Assembly: GCA_002469765.1 (NCBI GenBank)
Contig: DKNS01000199.1
Span: 1-16,275, forward strand
Source: Flavobacteriales bacterium UBA7382
GTDB lineage: Bacteria; Bacteroidota; Bacteroidia; Flavobacteriales_D; Sanyastnellaceae
Direction: 5' to 3'
DNA: 16,275 nucleotides
Shown here: positions 1 through 6,884 of the stretch, piece after piece
Position numbering within the stretch: the stretch's first letter is position 1
How the letters are laid out: each line of letters begins with the position of its first letter
The notes under the pieces: generated by a model
The model's database searches: none
The model's input: the letters and a program-made list of their open reading frames with translations, nothing else
Told to the model about the DNA's origin: nothing
Made by a program: the position numbers and the translations under genes

Positions 1-257
1 GACGCCGCGTTCAAATGGGCACGCACTGTTTCGCGGGACGCCTCGTACGCCTCGGTGGCCTCTTGGGCCAGGGCATGCACCCCGCGATGGATGTTGCTGT
101 GGCGTTCGGCCAAATACTTGGCCTGGGCCTCAATGACCGCCAACGGTTTGTGGGCCGACGCTGCGCTGTCGAAGTAGGCCAGCGGCTTGCCGTGCACCTC
201 CCGATTCAAGACCGGAAACTGCGCGCGAACGGCGTCGATGGGGAAATTGTGACTCAT
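1..257 (-). CDS. sufS: SufS cysteine desulfurase (partial, N-terminal 85 residues)
   Basis: PLP-dependent cysteine desulfurase that takes sulfur from L-cysteine and feeds it to the SufBCD scaffold in the cytoplasm. Only the first 85 residues are in the window; the PLP lysine and catalytic cysteine lie beyond the left edge. The visible part reads as the classic SufS N-terminus: an 'FPVLNREVHGKPLAYFDSAA' stretch followed by SAHKP, then NIHRGVHAL and a TEAYEASRETVR helix. It resembles the E. coli SufS start (LDSAASAQKP), with His in place of the usual Gln before KP. The ATG at 255-257 begins 2 bases after the tlyA stop, so it is the last visible gene of the suf operon. Identity rests on this N-terminus plus operon context; the reading frame is open to the edge. 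Confidence 0.93.
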   Translation of the reverse strand, partial: MSHNFPIDAVRAQFPVLNREVHGKPLAYFDSAASAHKPLAVIEAQAKYLAERHSNIHRGVHALAQEATEAYEASRETVRAHLNAA

Positions 258-259
258 GA

Positions 260-1018
260 CTACACTCTTTCAAGTCTGAGAAGATACTCGTGGTTTCCGT
301 CTCCGCCTTGAATGGGCGAATCAAGGGCATCGGACACATGAAAACCCAGGGCAGTTGCAGAGGCCTTGGCCGTCTCCAAAGCCTTGCCACGAACGGCAGG
401 GTCGCGCACGATGCCCGCACGGCTCAAATGTTCCCGTCCCACTTCAAATTGGGGCTTGACGAGGGCCACGACAGGGGTGCCCGGTTGGGTCAACGACGCA
501 ACCGCAGGGAAAATGTGATTCAGCCCCACAAATGACACGTCGATCACCACCAGTTCAGGAGGCCCGCCCATCACCTTGTCGACTTCAGCGGGGGTGAGGT
601 CTTTGACGTTCGTGGATTCTCGGACCACCATCCTTGGGTCGTCGGCCAACCCTGCATCAAACTGATCACGCCCTGTGTCAACCCCCAAAACCACCAACGC
701 CTCTCGCTCCAGCAACACGTGGCTGAAGCCTCCCGTGGAGCATCCGACATCCAGCGCGCGCTTGCCCTGCACGGTCAAATCTGTCCAAGTGTCGAGCGCA
801 GCAAGCAGCTTCAAAGCCCCGCGAGACACCCATGGCATGTCTTCCACAACAAGTTTCAACAAGGCATCTTGAGGCACTTTTTTACCTGGCTTGTGCACGA
901 GGACTCCATTGACGTGCACCCCGTGCTCAGAAATCATGCGCTCCGCGCGTGGGCGAGAAGGGACATGGCCTCGTTCAATCAACAACTTGTCAAGCCGAAC
1001 CAAGTTCGCCCCTTCCAT
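260..1018 (-). CDS. tlyA: TlyA-family rRNA 2'-O-methyltransferase (S4 + FtsJ-like domain)
   Basis: 252-residue protein of the TlyA/'hemolysin A' family, SAM-dependent ribose 2'-O-methyltransferases acting on rRNA cytidines. Seen: an N-terminal S4 RNA-binding domain at about residues 7-66 (VRLDKLLIERG, HVNG), the linker WVSRGALKLLAAL, then a Rossmann methyltransferase with the SAM loop DVGCSTGGF (90-98), VIDVSF around Asp160 and LVKPQFEVG with Lys188. Residues K70, D160, K188 and E244 match the K-D-K-E tetrad of FtsJ-type enzymes, so it looks catalytically intact. Length is normal for the family. It lies between sufD (9-base gap) and sufS (2-base gap) on the same strand, so it is almost surely co-transcribed with the suf genes, an unexpected place for it. 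The exact rRNA target in this phylum is not known to me; the haemolysin label is historical. Confidence 0.93.
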   Translation of the reverse strand: MEGANLVRLDKLLIERGHVPSRPRAERMISEHGVHVNGVLVHKPGKKVPQDALLKLVVEDMPWVSRGALKLLAALDTWTDLTVQGKRALDVGCSTGGFSHVLLEREALVVLGVDTGRDQFDAGLADDPRMVVRESTNVKDLTPAEVDKVMGGPPELVVIDVSFVGLNHIFPAVASLTQPGTPVVALVKPQFEVGREHLSRAGIVRDPAVRGKALETAKASATALGFHVSDALDSPIQGGDGNHEYLLRLERV

Positions 1019-1027
1019 CGTTCAGCG

Positions 1028-2299
1028 TCAGGACCAACCGTGCCGGTCGGCCAACAAGGTTTCCACTTCTTGGGCCACTTCCTCCTGACTCATGCCTTCC
1101 AGAACGTCCCCGATGAACGCCTGGACCATCAGAGCCCGAGCAGCCTTGTCTCCAATGCCCCGCGATTTGAGGTAGAACAACGCTTCATCGTCGAATTGTC
1201 CGACCGTGCATCCATGGGAACACTTGACGTCGTCCGCGTAAATCTCCAATTCCGGCTTGGCATTGATGCTCGCGCCTGCATCTGCCACGATGTTGGCATT
1301 TTGCTGATAGGCATTGGTCAACTGGGCTTCTTGACGCACGAAGACCTTTCCGTTGAACACCCCGGTGGACCGGTCATACAAAATGCCTTTGTACAACTCA
1401 CTTGACGTGCAATTGGGCACCGTGTGGTCCATGGTCGTATGGTTGTCAACGTGCTCGCGGTCCTTGGGGAGGTACGCGCCGTGCATGATGGTGTGGGCCC
1501 CTTGACCCTGTTGCACCACATTCAATTCGTTGCGCACCCAATGACCCTTCACCGTCATCGAGTGAATTCGGAAGGTGCTGTCCTTGCCTTGAGTTACATG
1601 CTCGTGGGCCAAATGAAACACCTCGCCTTCCTCGTGCTGCACCTTGTCCAGCCCCAATCGTGCGCCTGCACCCAGGCTGGCTTCCAACACCCCATTCACC
1701 ATGCCTGTGGCACCGCTGGAGGCAGAGTGCCAAAGGATCACTTCCGCATGGGCCTGGTCTTCCACAACAATCCGATGGCGCGGACAAGCTGCGGTGTGGT
1801 CTCCTGTGGTGTGGTGGTGAACCAGCACCGGGCGGTCCAGGGTCACCCCTTTGTCCACATGCAAAAACATGCCATCCTGGACGTAGGCCGCATGCAACGC
1901 CCCCACCCACTCGCGCCGGTGGTACCCGCTCCAATCGAAGTTGGCCAAGTGGCCTTCATCCACGGCATGACGCCACGGCATGCACACCACCCCATCGGCC
2001 ACAGGCAAATCACACGCCTCAGGCACCACGTGACCGTTGACAAGGACAATGCGGTATGCCTCCAGCCCCGGAACGGGGTTGGGCTCCACGTCGGCGGGCC
2101 AGCCATCCGGGGCCGGGGCCAATGCCACCGGGTGGGCCAACATGGCCGTGATGGGGCTGTATTTCCAACGTTCCGACTTGCGGGTCGGCACGGGCAACAC
2201 ATCCAGGCCCTCTTGCCCTTCCTGGGCCAAAGAAGCCAACGCGCCCTCAGGCGCTTGAACGTTCGCCACGAAGTCCTGAACTGCCGAAGATTGCGACAT
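1028..2299 (-). CDS. sufD: SufD, Fe-S cluster scaffold complex subunit
   Basis: 423-residue SufD, partner of SufB and SufC in the SufBC2D scaffold that builds Fe-S clusters in the cytoplasm. The C-terminal beta-helix core is well conserved: an EIYADDVKCSHGCTVGQ motif, with Cys about 360 and His about 362 corresponding to E. coli SufD C358/H360, followed by ALFYLKSRGI. The N-terminal helical region and an SERWKYSPI motif are also typical. I chose the ATG at 2297-2299; a GTG directly upstream (2300-2302) would add one residue. The ATG shares its A with the sufC TGA stop (TGATG), which implies translational coupling. It is paralogous to SufB but lacks SufB's long N-terminal region, and it follows sufC, so the SufD assignment is firm. 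Confidence 0.95.
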   Translation of the reverse strand: MSQSSAVQDFVANVQAPEGALASLAQEGQEGLDVLPVPTRKSERWKYSPITAMLAHPVALAPAPDGWPADVEPNPVPGLEAYRIVLVNGHVVPEACDLPVADGVVCMPWRHAVDEGHLANFDWSGYHRREWVGALHAAYVQDGMFLHVDKGVTLDRPVLVHHHTTGDHTAACPRHRIVVEDQAHAEVILWHSASSGATGMVNGVLEASLGAGARLGLDKVQHEEGEVFHLAHEHVTQGKDSTFRIHSMTVKGHWVRNELNVVQQGQGAHTIMHGAYLPKDREHVDNHTTMDHTVPNCTSSELYKGILYDRSTGVFNGKVFVRQEAQLTNAYQQNANIVADAGASINAKPELEIYADDVKCSHGCTVGQFDDEALFYLKSRGIGDKAARALMVQAFIGDVLEGMSQEEVAQEVETLLADRHGWS

Positions 2300-3048
2300 C
2301 ACACTGCGGGTTCTTTGATCCAGTCGTACCCTTTTTCTTCGAGCTCGAGGGCAAGTTCTTTGGGGCCAGATTTCACGATTTTCCCTTCGCTCAACACGTG
2401 CACCACGTCGGGCACGATGTGGTCGAGCAAACGCTGGTAGTGAGTGATCACCAAGAACGAACGGCCTGCATCGCGCATGGCGTTGACCCCCTGAGACACG
2501 ATGCGCAATGCATCAATGTCAAGACCACTGTCGGTTTCATCTAGGATGGCCAGCGTTGGTTCCAACATGGCCATTTGGAAGATCTCGTTGCGCTTCTTCT
2601 CTCCCCCCGAAAACCCTTCATTGACGCTGCGGTCGCGCAGACGGCCCGCCAACTCCACCAGCGCAGACTTTTCCTTCACCAACGCAAGGAAGTCCTTGGC
2701 GGAGATGGGCTCAAGGCCTTGGTGTTCACGTTTGCCGTTGATGGCGGCTTTCATAAAATTCAGGTTGCTGACGCCCGGAATTTCTACCGGGTATTGGAAA
2801 GCCAAAAACAGCCCCTCTCGCGCCCGAACGCTCGCGTCCATGTCGAGCAAATCAGCACCGCAGAAGTCCACAGACCCCCGAGTCACTTCGTAATCCTCGC
2901 GTCCTGCCAAGACCGACGCCAGCGTCGACTTTCCAGACCCGTTGGGGCCCATGATGGCATGGACCTCACCGGGTCCAATTTCGAGGTTCAACCCCTTCAA
3001 GATGGGGGTGTCTTCCACTTGTGCGTGGAGGTTCTTGATCGTCAACAT
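2299..3048 (-). CDS. sufC: SufC, Fe-S assembly ATPase
   Basis: 249-residue ABC-type ATPase of the SufBC2D complex; ATP binding drives the conformational change needed for cluster assembly. All ATPase motifs are visible: Walker A GPNGSGKST (34-42), Q-loop FQYPVEIPG (Q85), ABC signature NEGFSGGEKKR (SGGE 147-150), Walker B LAILDE (166-171) with TDSGLDID after it, and the switch histidine ITHYQR (H203). The sequence after the Q-loop (VEIPGVSNLNF) and the EGFSGGEKKRNEI motif are specific to SufC rather than transporter ATPases. There are no membrane segments. Both ends are coupled to neighbours through one-base TGATG overlaps, with sufB upstream and sufD downstream. Confidence 0.97.
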   Translation of the reverse strand: MLTIKNLHAQVEDTPILKGLNLEIGPGEVHAIMGPNGSGKSTLASVLAGREDYEVTRGSVDFCGADLLDMDASVRAREGLFLAFQYPVEIPGVSNLNFMKAAINGKREHQGLEPISAKDFLALVKEKSALVELAGRLRDRSVNEGFSGGEKKRNEIFQMAMLEPTLAILDETDSGLDIDALRIVSQGVNAMRDAGRSFLVITHYQRLLDHIVPDVVHVLSEGKIVKSGPKELALELEEKGYDWIKEPAV

Positions 3049-4496
3049 CAGCCTACAGATCCTTCGAGTGAAATGGCCAGAAGTTTTTGGGCCTCAACGG
3101 CAAATTCCATGGGCAATTTGTTGAGCACCTCCTTGGCGTATCCATTGACAATCAAGCTGATGGCCTGTTCTTCGTCGATGCCACGCTGGAGGCAGTAAAA
3201 AATTTGATCCTCACCGATTTTGCTGGTTGTGGCTTCATGCTCAACCTGGGCGGTGGGGTTTTTGATTTCGATGTATGGGAAGGTGTGCGCCCCACATTGG
3301 TCGGTCATCAGCAAGCTGTCGCACTGGCTGAAATTCCGAGCCTTGTCCGCGTTGGGCATGACCTGCACCAACCCGCGATAACTGTTTTGGGACTTCCCGG
3401 CAGAAATGCCTTTCGAAATGATGGTGGAACGCGTGCGCTTGCCGAGGTGCACCATTTTGGTGCCCGTGTCGGCCTGCTGGAAGTTGTTGGTCACCGCCAC
3501 GCTGTAAAATTCGCCCACGCTGTCGTCTCCTTTAAGGATGCAGCTCGGATACTTCCATGTCACGGCACTTCCCGTTTCCACTTGGGTCCAACTGATTTTG
3601 GACCGTGTGTGGCAGATGCCGCGCTTGGTTACGAAGTTGAACACACCGCCTTTGCCTTCTTCATCCCCGGGGTACCAATTCTGAACAGTGCTGTACTTGA
3701 TTTCTGCGTCGTCCAACGCCACAAGCTCGACAACGGCGGCGTGCAATTGGTTCTCGTCTCTTTGCGGGGCGGTGCATCCCTCGAGGTAACTGACGTAGCT
3801 AGATTCATCGGCCACCACCAGCGTGCGCTCAAACTGGCCTGTCCCAGACTCGTTGATCCGGAAGTAGGTGCTGAGCTCCATGGGGCACCTCACACCCTTG
3901 GGGATGTAACAAAACGACCCGTCGGTGAACACCGCAGAGTTCAAAGCCGCGTAGAAGTTGTCCCGCACGGGAACCACTGTGCCGAGGTGCTTCCGAACAA
4001 GTTCAGGGTGCTCTTGCACCGCTTCGCTCATGCTGCAGAAAATGATGCCGAGCTCGGCGAGCTTGTCCTTGAAAGATGTGGCCACGCTTACGCTGTCCAT
4101 GACGAAGTCCACCGCCACCCCGCTGAGGCGCTTTTGCTCTTCCAAGGAGATGCCAAGTTTGTCCATGGTGTTGCGAAGCTCAGGGTCCACGTCTTCCATG
4201 GACGCCAGCTCCTTCTTTTGTTTTGGGGCCGCGTAATAGCTGATGGCCTGGAAGTCTGGCTTCTGGTATTGAAGGTGAGGCCATTCCGGCTCCACCATGT
4301 CGCACCACAGCTTGAAGGCGTCCAAGCGCCAATCCAAGAGCCAGTCCGGCTCGTTCTTTTTTGCGCTGATGAGCCGAATGATGTCTTCATTCAACCCGGC
4401 CGGTGCCTTGTCTGACTCGATGTCTGTGGTGAAGCCAAACTCATAGGCTTTCCCCGTGACTTCCTCCAAAACTTTATCTTCCCTGTCGTACGCCAT
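3048..4496 (-). CDS. sufB: SufB, Fe-S cluster scaffold protein
   Basis: 482-residue SufB, the cluster-holding scaffold of the SufBC2D complex. The C-terminal third is nearly canonical: QCDSLLMTDQCGAHTFPYIE (Cys about 392, equivalent to E. coli C405), then VEHEATTSKIGEDQIFYC with Glu about 419, and RGIDEEQAISLIVNGYAKEV. The whole protein reads without interruption from MAYDREDKV. I chose the ATG at 4494-4496: the open frame continues 57 codons further upstream, but that extension overlaps the sufA-like gene and has no family resemblance. The gap to the upstream gene is 10 bases, and the stop TGA overlaps the sufC ATG by one base. It probably forms nascent Fe-S clusters with sulfur from SufS. 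Confidence 0.97.
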   Translation of the reverse strand: MAYDREDKVLEEVTGKAYEFGFTTDIESDKAPAGLNEDIIRLISAKKNEPDWLLDWRLDAFKLWCDMVEPEWPHLQYQKPDFQAISYYAAPKQKKELASMEDVDPELRNTMDKLGISLEEQKRLSGVAVDFVMDSVSVATSFKDKLAELGIIFCSMSEAVQEHPELVRKHLGTVVPVRDNFYAALNSAVFTDGSFCYIPKGVRCPMELSTYFRINESGTGQFERTLVVADESSYVSYLEGCTAPQRDENQLHAAVVELVALDDAEIKYSTVQNWYPGDEEGKGGVFNFVTKRGICHTRSKISWTQVETGSAVTWKYPSCILKGDDSVGEFYSVAVTNNFQQADTGTKMVHLGKRTRSTIISKGISAGKSQNSYRGLVQVMPNADKARNFSQCDSLLMTDQCGAHTFPYIEIKNPTAQVEHEATTSKIGEDQIFYCLQRGIDEEQAISLIVNGYAKEVLNKLPMEFAVEAQKLLAISLEGSVG

Positions 4497-4506
4497 GTGT
4501 GTCGTG

Positions 4507-4833
4507 TCAGAGTGAAAAACTCTCGCCGCAGCCGCAGGTTCGGTTTGCGTTCGGATTGTGGAACTCAAAACCTTTGCCGTTGAGGCCTCCGCTGTAGCGC
4601 AGCTCAGTCCCCACGAGGTAGAGGAAGCTTTTCTTGTCAACCACCACCTTGACGCCGTTGTCTTCAAACACCTGATCGTCGTCCTTCATTTCATGGTCGA
4701 AGTCCAACTGGTACATCAAGCCACTGCATCCGCCTCCTTTGACGCCCACACGGACAAAGCTGCCCTCGGGGCAACCATCCTCGGAGAGCAATTTCTGAAC
4801 TTGGTTTCGGGCGGTGTCGTTGACTTGAATCAT
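4507..4833 (-). CDS. sufA: A-type Fe-S carrier (SufA/IscA/HesB family)
   Basis: 108-residue A-type carrier that receives clusters from the SufBCD scaffold and passes them to target proteins. Seen: VGVKGGGCSGLMYQ with Cys36 and a C-terminal TCGCGESF with Cys100 and Cys102, the three conserved cysteines of the family. The length is typical. I chose the ATG at 4831-4833 (MIQVNDTA) because family members start close to this V/I-x-x-T/S-x-x-A motif; the 41-codon upstream extension of the open frame runs through the promoter region and looks non-coding. As the first gene of the suf operon it follows the promoter at 4879-4908. SufA, IscA and ErpA cannot be separated by sequence alone; the suf context favours SufA. 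Confidence 0.93.
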   Translation of the reverse strand: MIQVNDTARNQVQKLLSEDGCPEGSFVRVGVKGGGCSGLMYQLDFDHEMKDDDQVFEDNGVKVVVDKKSFLYLVGTELRYSGGLNGKGFEFHNPNANRTCGCGESFSL

Positions 4834-4854
4834 GATGATGCTTGAAAGCTGCAG

Positions 4855-4862
4855 CAAAAATA
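4855..4862 (-). promoter_or_regulatory. Possible second suf -7 element
   Basis: TATTTTTG on the minus strand also matches TAnnTTTG. It lies 16 bases downstream of the TTTG that ends the main promoter's -7 box, so that box could double as a -33 element for this second start. The spacing is a little short, so this is weaker than the main promoter. The short inverted repeat CCCTTTTTAGGG (4863-4874) lies between them. Confidence 0.3.
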
Positions 4863-4878
4863 CCCTTTTTAGGGGATG

Positions 4879-4908
4879 CAAAGGTACATTCTCTAGATTC
4901 ATTCCAAA
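4879..4908 (-). promoter_or_regulatory. Main suf operon promoter (Bacteroidota-type -33/-7)
   Basis: On the minus strand, TTTG (plus-strand CAAA 4905-4908), then 18 bases, then TACCTTTG (plus-strand CAAAGGTA 4879-4886). This fits the Bacteroidota primary-sigma consensus TTTG...TAnnTTTG. It would start transcription near 4870-4874, giving a leader of roughly 40 bases before the sufA-like ATG at 4833. The match is by eye; no iron-responsive operator was recognised with confidence. Confidence 0.6.
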
Positions 4909-4942
4909 TAAACTTGCGGCCTCGATTCCGCGTTCTGCGTCG

Positions 4943-4950
4943 CATCTTTG
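4943..4950 (+). promoter_or_regulatory. -7-like element immediately before ftsX
   Basis: CATCTTTG matches TAnnTTTG except for the first base and ends exactly four bases before the ftsX ATG. No TTG is seen at the expected -33 spacing. If used, transcription would begin at or beside the start codon, giving a leaderless message. The same arrangement recurs before DUF3098 and the superoxide dismutase. Confidence 0.4.
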
Positions 4951-4954
4951 ACGC

Positions 4955-5827
4955 ATGGTTGGCCCCTCTCAGCGTCCCAAACCACGGGCATCTCGCGCCC
5001 AACTGACCACCCAGTTCACCACGGTTGTCGGCATGTCGTTGACCCTTTTCATGGTGGGCATGCTCGGGATGGCAGCGTGGTTCGGGCATTGGGCCTCGCT
5101 GCAACTTCAGCAACACGTGCACCTGCAAGTGCACCTGCAGCGGGAATTGAGCCAAGCCCAAATCGACGGCGCCAGGCTTGCCGTCACAGCCGACCCGGCC
5201 GTTGCGCAAACGACTTATCTCGACCCCGCCGACGCAGCTGCGCAGCTCGAGCAAGAGCTTGGGGAGTCCTTTGTGGAGTTTCTCGGCTATGTGCCGCTGC
5301 CGCCTGTCATCGACGTGATGGTCCGGCCCGACCATGCCCAGCCCGAATCTTTGGCCCAAGCTGCCTCCCGAATCGAGGGCGTCCAAGGGGTTTCGGAAGT
5401 GGTTTGGAACGCAGGGCTGCTGCAGAGCATCCACGACACCTTGGGCGCATGGTTCCCGGCGTTGGCCTCGGTCTGTGCCGTGAGCTTGCTCGTGGCGTTG
5501 GCCCTGCTGAACAACACCATTCGACTGACGGTGTTCGCCCGTCGCTTCTTGATTCGCAACATGCAACTGGTTGGGGCCAAACCCGGCATGATCCGGCGCC
5601 CCTTCATTGCACAAGGGCTTGTCCTCGGGGTTGGCTCGGGGTTGCTCGCCTTCGCCGCCATGATGGGCATGCTGGCCTTGTTGAAGGCCCAGATGGGGGC
5701 CCTCGATCCCGCCATATTTGGACTCCTGGCCGGTGGCTTGATGAGTCTCGGAGGGGTGCTCGGGGCAGGGTTCAGCGGGGTGGCCGTCAACCGTTACCTC
5801 CACGCCGACCTCTCCAAACTTCACTGA
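4955..5827 (+). CDS. ftsX: FtsX, cell-division ABC transporter permease-like protein
   Basis: 290-residue FtsX, the inner-membrane partner of the FtsE ATPase, which controls peptidoglycan hydrolases at the septum. Predicted topology fits the family: a cytoplasmic arginine-rich N-terminus, a first membrane helix at about 22-44, an extracytoplasmic domain to about residue 165, then three helices (about 167-188, 218-237, 253-278). The cytoplasmic loop RNMQLVGAKPGMIRRPF is the conserved motif thought to contact FtsE. No ftsE is in the window, which is usual in Bacteroidota, where the two genes are commonly apart. The ATG at 4955 starts the MVGPSQRPK reading; the gene is divergent from the suf operon across a 121-base gap and is followed by DUF3098 and uppP, a common gene order in this phylum. 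Confidence 0.92.
   Translation: MVGPSQRPKPRASRAQLTTQFTTVVGMSLTLFMVGMLGMAAWFGHWASLQLQQHVHLQVHLQRELSQAQIDGARLAVTADPAVAQTTYLDPADAAAQLEQELGESFVEFLGYVPLPPVIDVMVRPDHAQPESLAQAASRIEGVQGVSEVVWNAGLLQSIHDTLGAWFPALASVCAVSLLVALALLNNTIRLTVFARRFLIRNMQLVGAKPGMIRRPFIAQGLVLGVGSGLLAFAAMMGMLALLKAQMGALDPAIFGLLAGGLMSLGGVLGAGFSGVAVNRYLHADLSKLH
5117..5139 (+). repeat. Short tandem duplication within ftsX
   Basis: GTGCACCTGCA occurs twice (5117-5127 and 5129-5139) with a 12-base period, so the frame is kept. It encodes VHLQ twice in a row just after the first membrane helix of FtsX. It looks like a small in-frame slippage or duplication event; any functional meaning is unknown. Confidence 0.6.
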
Positions 5828-5848
5828 GCCGCGTCTTTCAAAGCGCCT

Positions 5849-5856
5849 TAATTTTG
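5849..5856 (+). promoter_or_regulatory. -7 element immediately before the DUF3098 gene
   Basis: TAATTTTG is an exact match to TAnnTTTG and ends four bases before the ATG at 5861. No TTG lies at the usual -33 distance. It would allow DUF3098-uppP-lipoprotein to be expressed independently of ftsX from a leaderless or nearly leaderless transcript. Confidence 0.45.
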
Positions 5857-5860
5857 AACC

Positions 5861-6097
5861 ATGAACGTGTCAAAACAACCCACCTCCAACTTCGCCTTCA
5901 GCCGCAGCAACTATGTGTGGCTCGGTGTCGGCATTGCGAATTTGATTTTGGGTTATGCGCTCATGAGTGGTGGTGGATCCGACGACCCTAACGTCTTCGA
6001 TGAAAGCATCTTCAGCTTCCGCCGCATCACGCTTGCGCCCACCGTGGTCTTGGCTGGTTACGGGTTGATCTTCTACTCCATCCTGAAGAAGCGATAA
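5861..6097 (+). CDS. DUF3098 family small membrane protein
   Basis: 78-residue protein of the Bacteroidota DUF3098 family, function unknown. It has the family look: a short polar N-terminus, FAFSRSNYVWLGVGIANLILGY forming the first membrane helix (about 18-36), a polar loop with GGGSDDPNVFDESIFSFRR, and a second helix (about 57-73) ending in KKR. A two-helix inner-membrane protein is inferred. It lies 33 bases after ftsX and one base before uppP, the usual order in this phylum, suggesting a link with division or peptidoglycan lipid carrier metabolism, though that is inference only. Confidence 0.88.
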   Translation: MNVSKQPTSNFAFSRSNYVWLGVGIANLILGYALMSGGGSDDPNVFDESIFSFRRITLAPTVVLAGYGLIFYSILKKR

Positions 6098-6098
6098 G

Positions 6099-6884
6099 GT
6101 GGAAGTCTTGTCCTACCTGTTGCTGGGGTTGGTTCAAGGCCTCACCGAATTTTTGCCGGTGTCCAGTTCTGGCCACTTGACGCTGGGCCAAGCCATCCTC
6201 GGGCTCAGGGAGGAAGACCTCACCTTCACGGTGCTCGTCCACGCGGCAACCGCATTGAGCACCGTCGTGGTGTTCCGCGACGACATCTTGGGGTTGGGGC
6301 GAGACGTGTTCTCCTCCAGAGAAGCCGGGGCCAAAGCGCGCAGGTACACGGGCCTGTTGCTGCTCAGCGCGATTCCAGCTGCGGTGCTGGGACTCAGCTT
6401 CAAAGACGCCATCGAAGCCCTTGCCACCCCCAAGTTTGTGGGGGCCATGCTTTGTGTCACGGCCCTGGTACTTTTGCTCTCGCAGCGCGCAAAAGGGGGC
6501 AACCACCCCCTGGGCGGCGGACGTGCTTTGGGCATTGGGTTGGCCCAAGCTTGCGCCATCCTTCCCGGAATTTCCCGCTCTGGATCCACCATCGGGGCTG
6601 CCTTGATGCTCGGTGTCTCACGCGAGGAAGCCGCCAAGTTTTCTTTCTTGATGGCTTTGATTCCCATTGGAGGTGCCACCCTCTTGACAATGAAAGACTT
6701 GATGGAACAACCTGCCGCGGAAGTCTCTGGACCATGGCTGGGATATGCAGCGGGCACACTGGCCGCCTTTGCAAGCGGTTGGGCCGCGTGCACGTGGATG
6801 ATTCGTTTGGTGAAGCGCAGCAATTTGGCCGGATTTGGCGCCTACTGTTTGGTCGCTGGCATCCTTGCCCTCATTTTTGGCTGA
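6099..6884 (+). CDS. uppP: Undecaprenyl-diphosphatase UppP (BacA)
   Basis: 261-residue integral membrane phosphatase that converts undecaprenyl diphosphate to the monophosphate, recycling the lipid carrier for peptidoglycan and other envelope polymers; loss sensitises cells to bacitracin. Seen: LVQGLTEFLPVSSSGHL at 11-27, giving the (E/Q)xxxE motif as Q13/E17 and the conserved His26, and PGISRSGSTIG at 156-166 with Arg160. The remainder is strongly hydrophobic with about eight helices. It begins with GTG at 6099, one base after the DUF3098 stop; this start places the first motif at the usual distance. The stop TGA overlaps the ATG of the next gene by one base (TGATG). Confidence 0.96.
   Translation: MEVLSYLLLGLVQGLTEFLPVSSSGHLTLGQAILGLREEDLTFTVLVHAATALSTVVVFRDDILGLGRDVFSSREAGAKARRYTGLLLLSAIPAAVLGLSFKDAIEALATPKFVGAMLCVTALVLLLSQRAKGGNHPLGGGRALGIGLAQACAILPGISRSGSTIGAALMLGVSREEAAKFSFLMALIPIGGATLLTMKDLMEQPAAEVSGPWLGYAAGTLAAFASGWAACTWMIRLVKRSNLAGFGAYCLVAGILALIFG

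Noticed and set aside
1424..2440. 338-codon plus-strand open frame antisense to sufD
   Set aside because: It is rich in His, Arg and Val in a pattern expected from reverse-reading of sufD codons, with no domain and no start context.
3087..4415. 442-codon open frame on the plus strand, antisense to sufB
   Set aside because: It is a shadow of sufB, whose protein is clearly conserved over the whole length; the antisense translation shows no family motifs and such frames are common in GC-rich coding DNA.
4497..4667. N-terminal extension of sufB by 57 codons
   Set aside because: It overlaps the sufA-like coding sequence in another frame, and the extension has no resemblance to SufB, whereas MAYDRED fits the family start.
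4863..4874. CCCTTTTTAGGG as a transcription terminator
   Set aside because: The stem is only four bases and it lies upstream of the sufA-like gene inside the promoter region; there is no stable hairpin with a following T-run.
4691..5824. 377-codon minus-strand open frame across ftsX and the ftsX/sufA-like gap
   Set aside because: It is antisense to a convincing FtsX and overlaps the sufA-like gene in another frame; its composition (Gly/His/Gln/Pro rich) is shadow-like.
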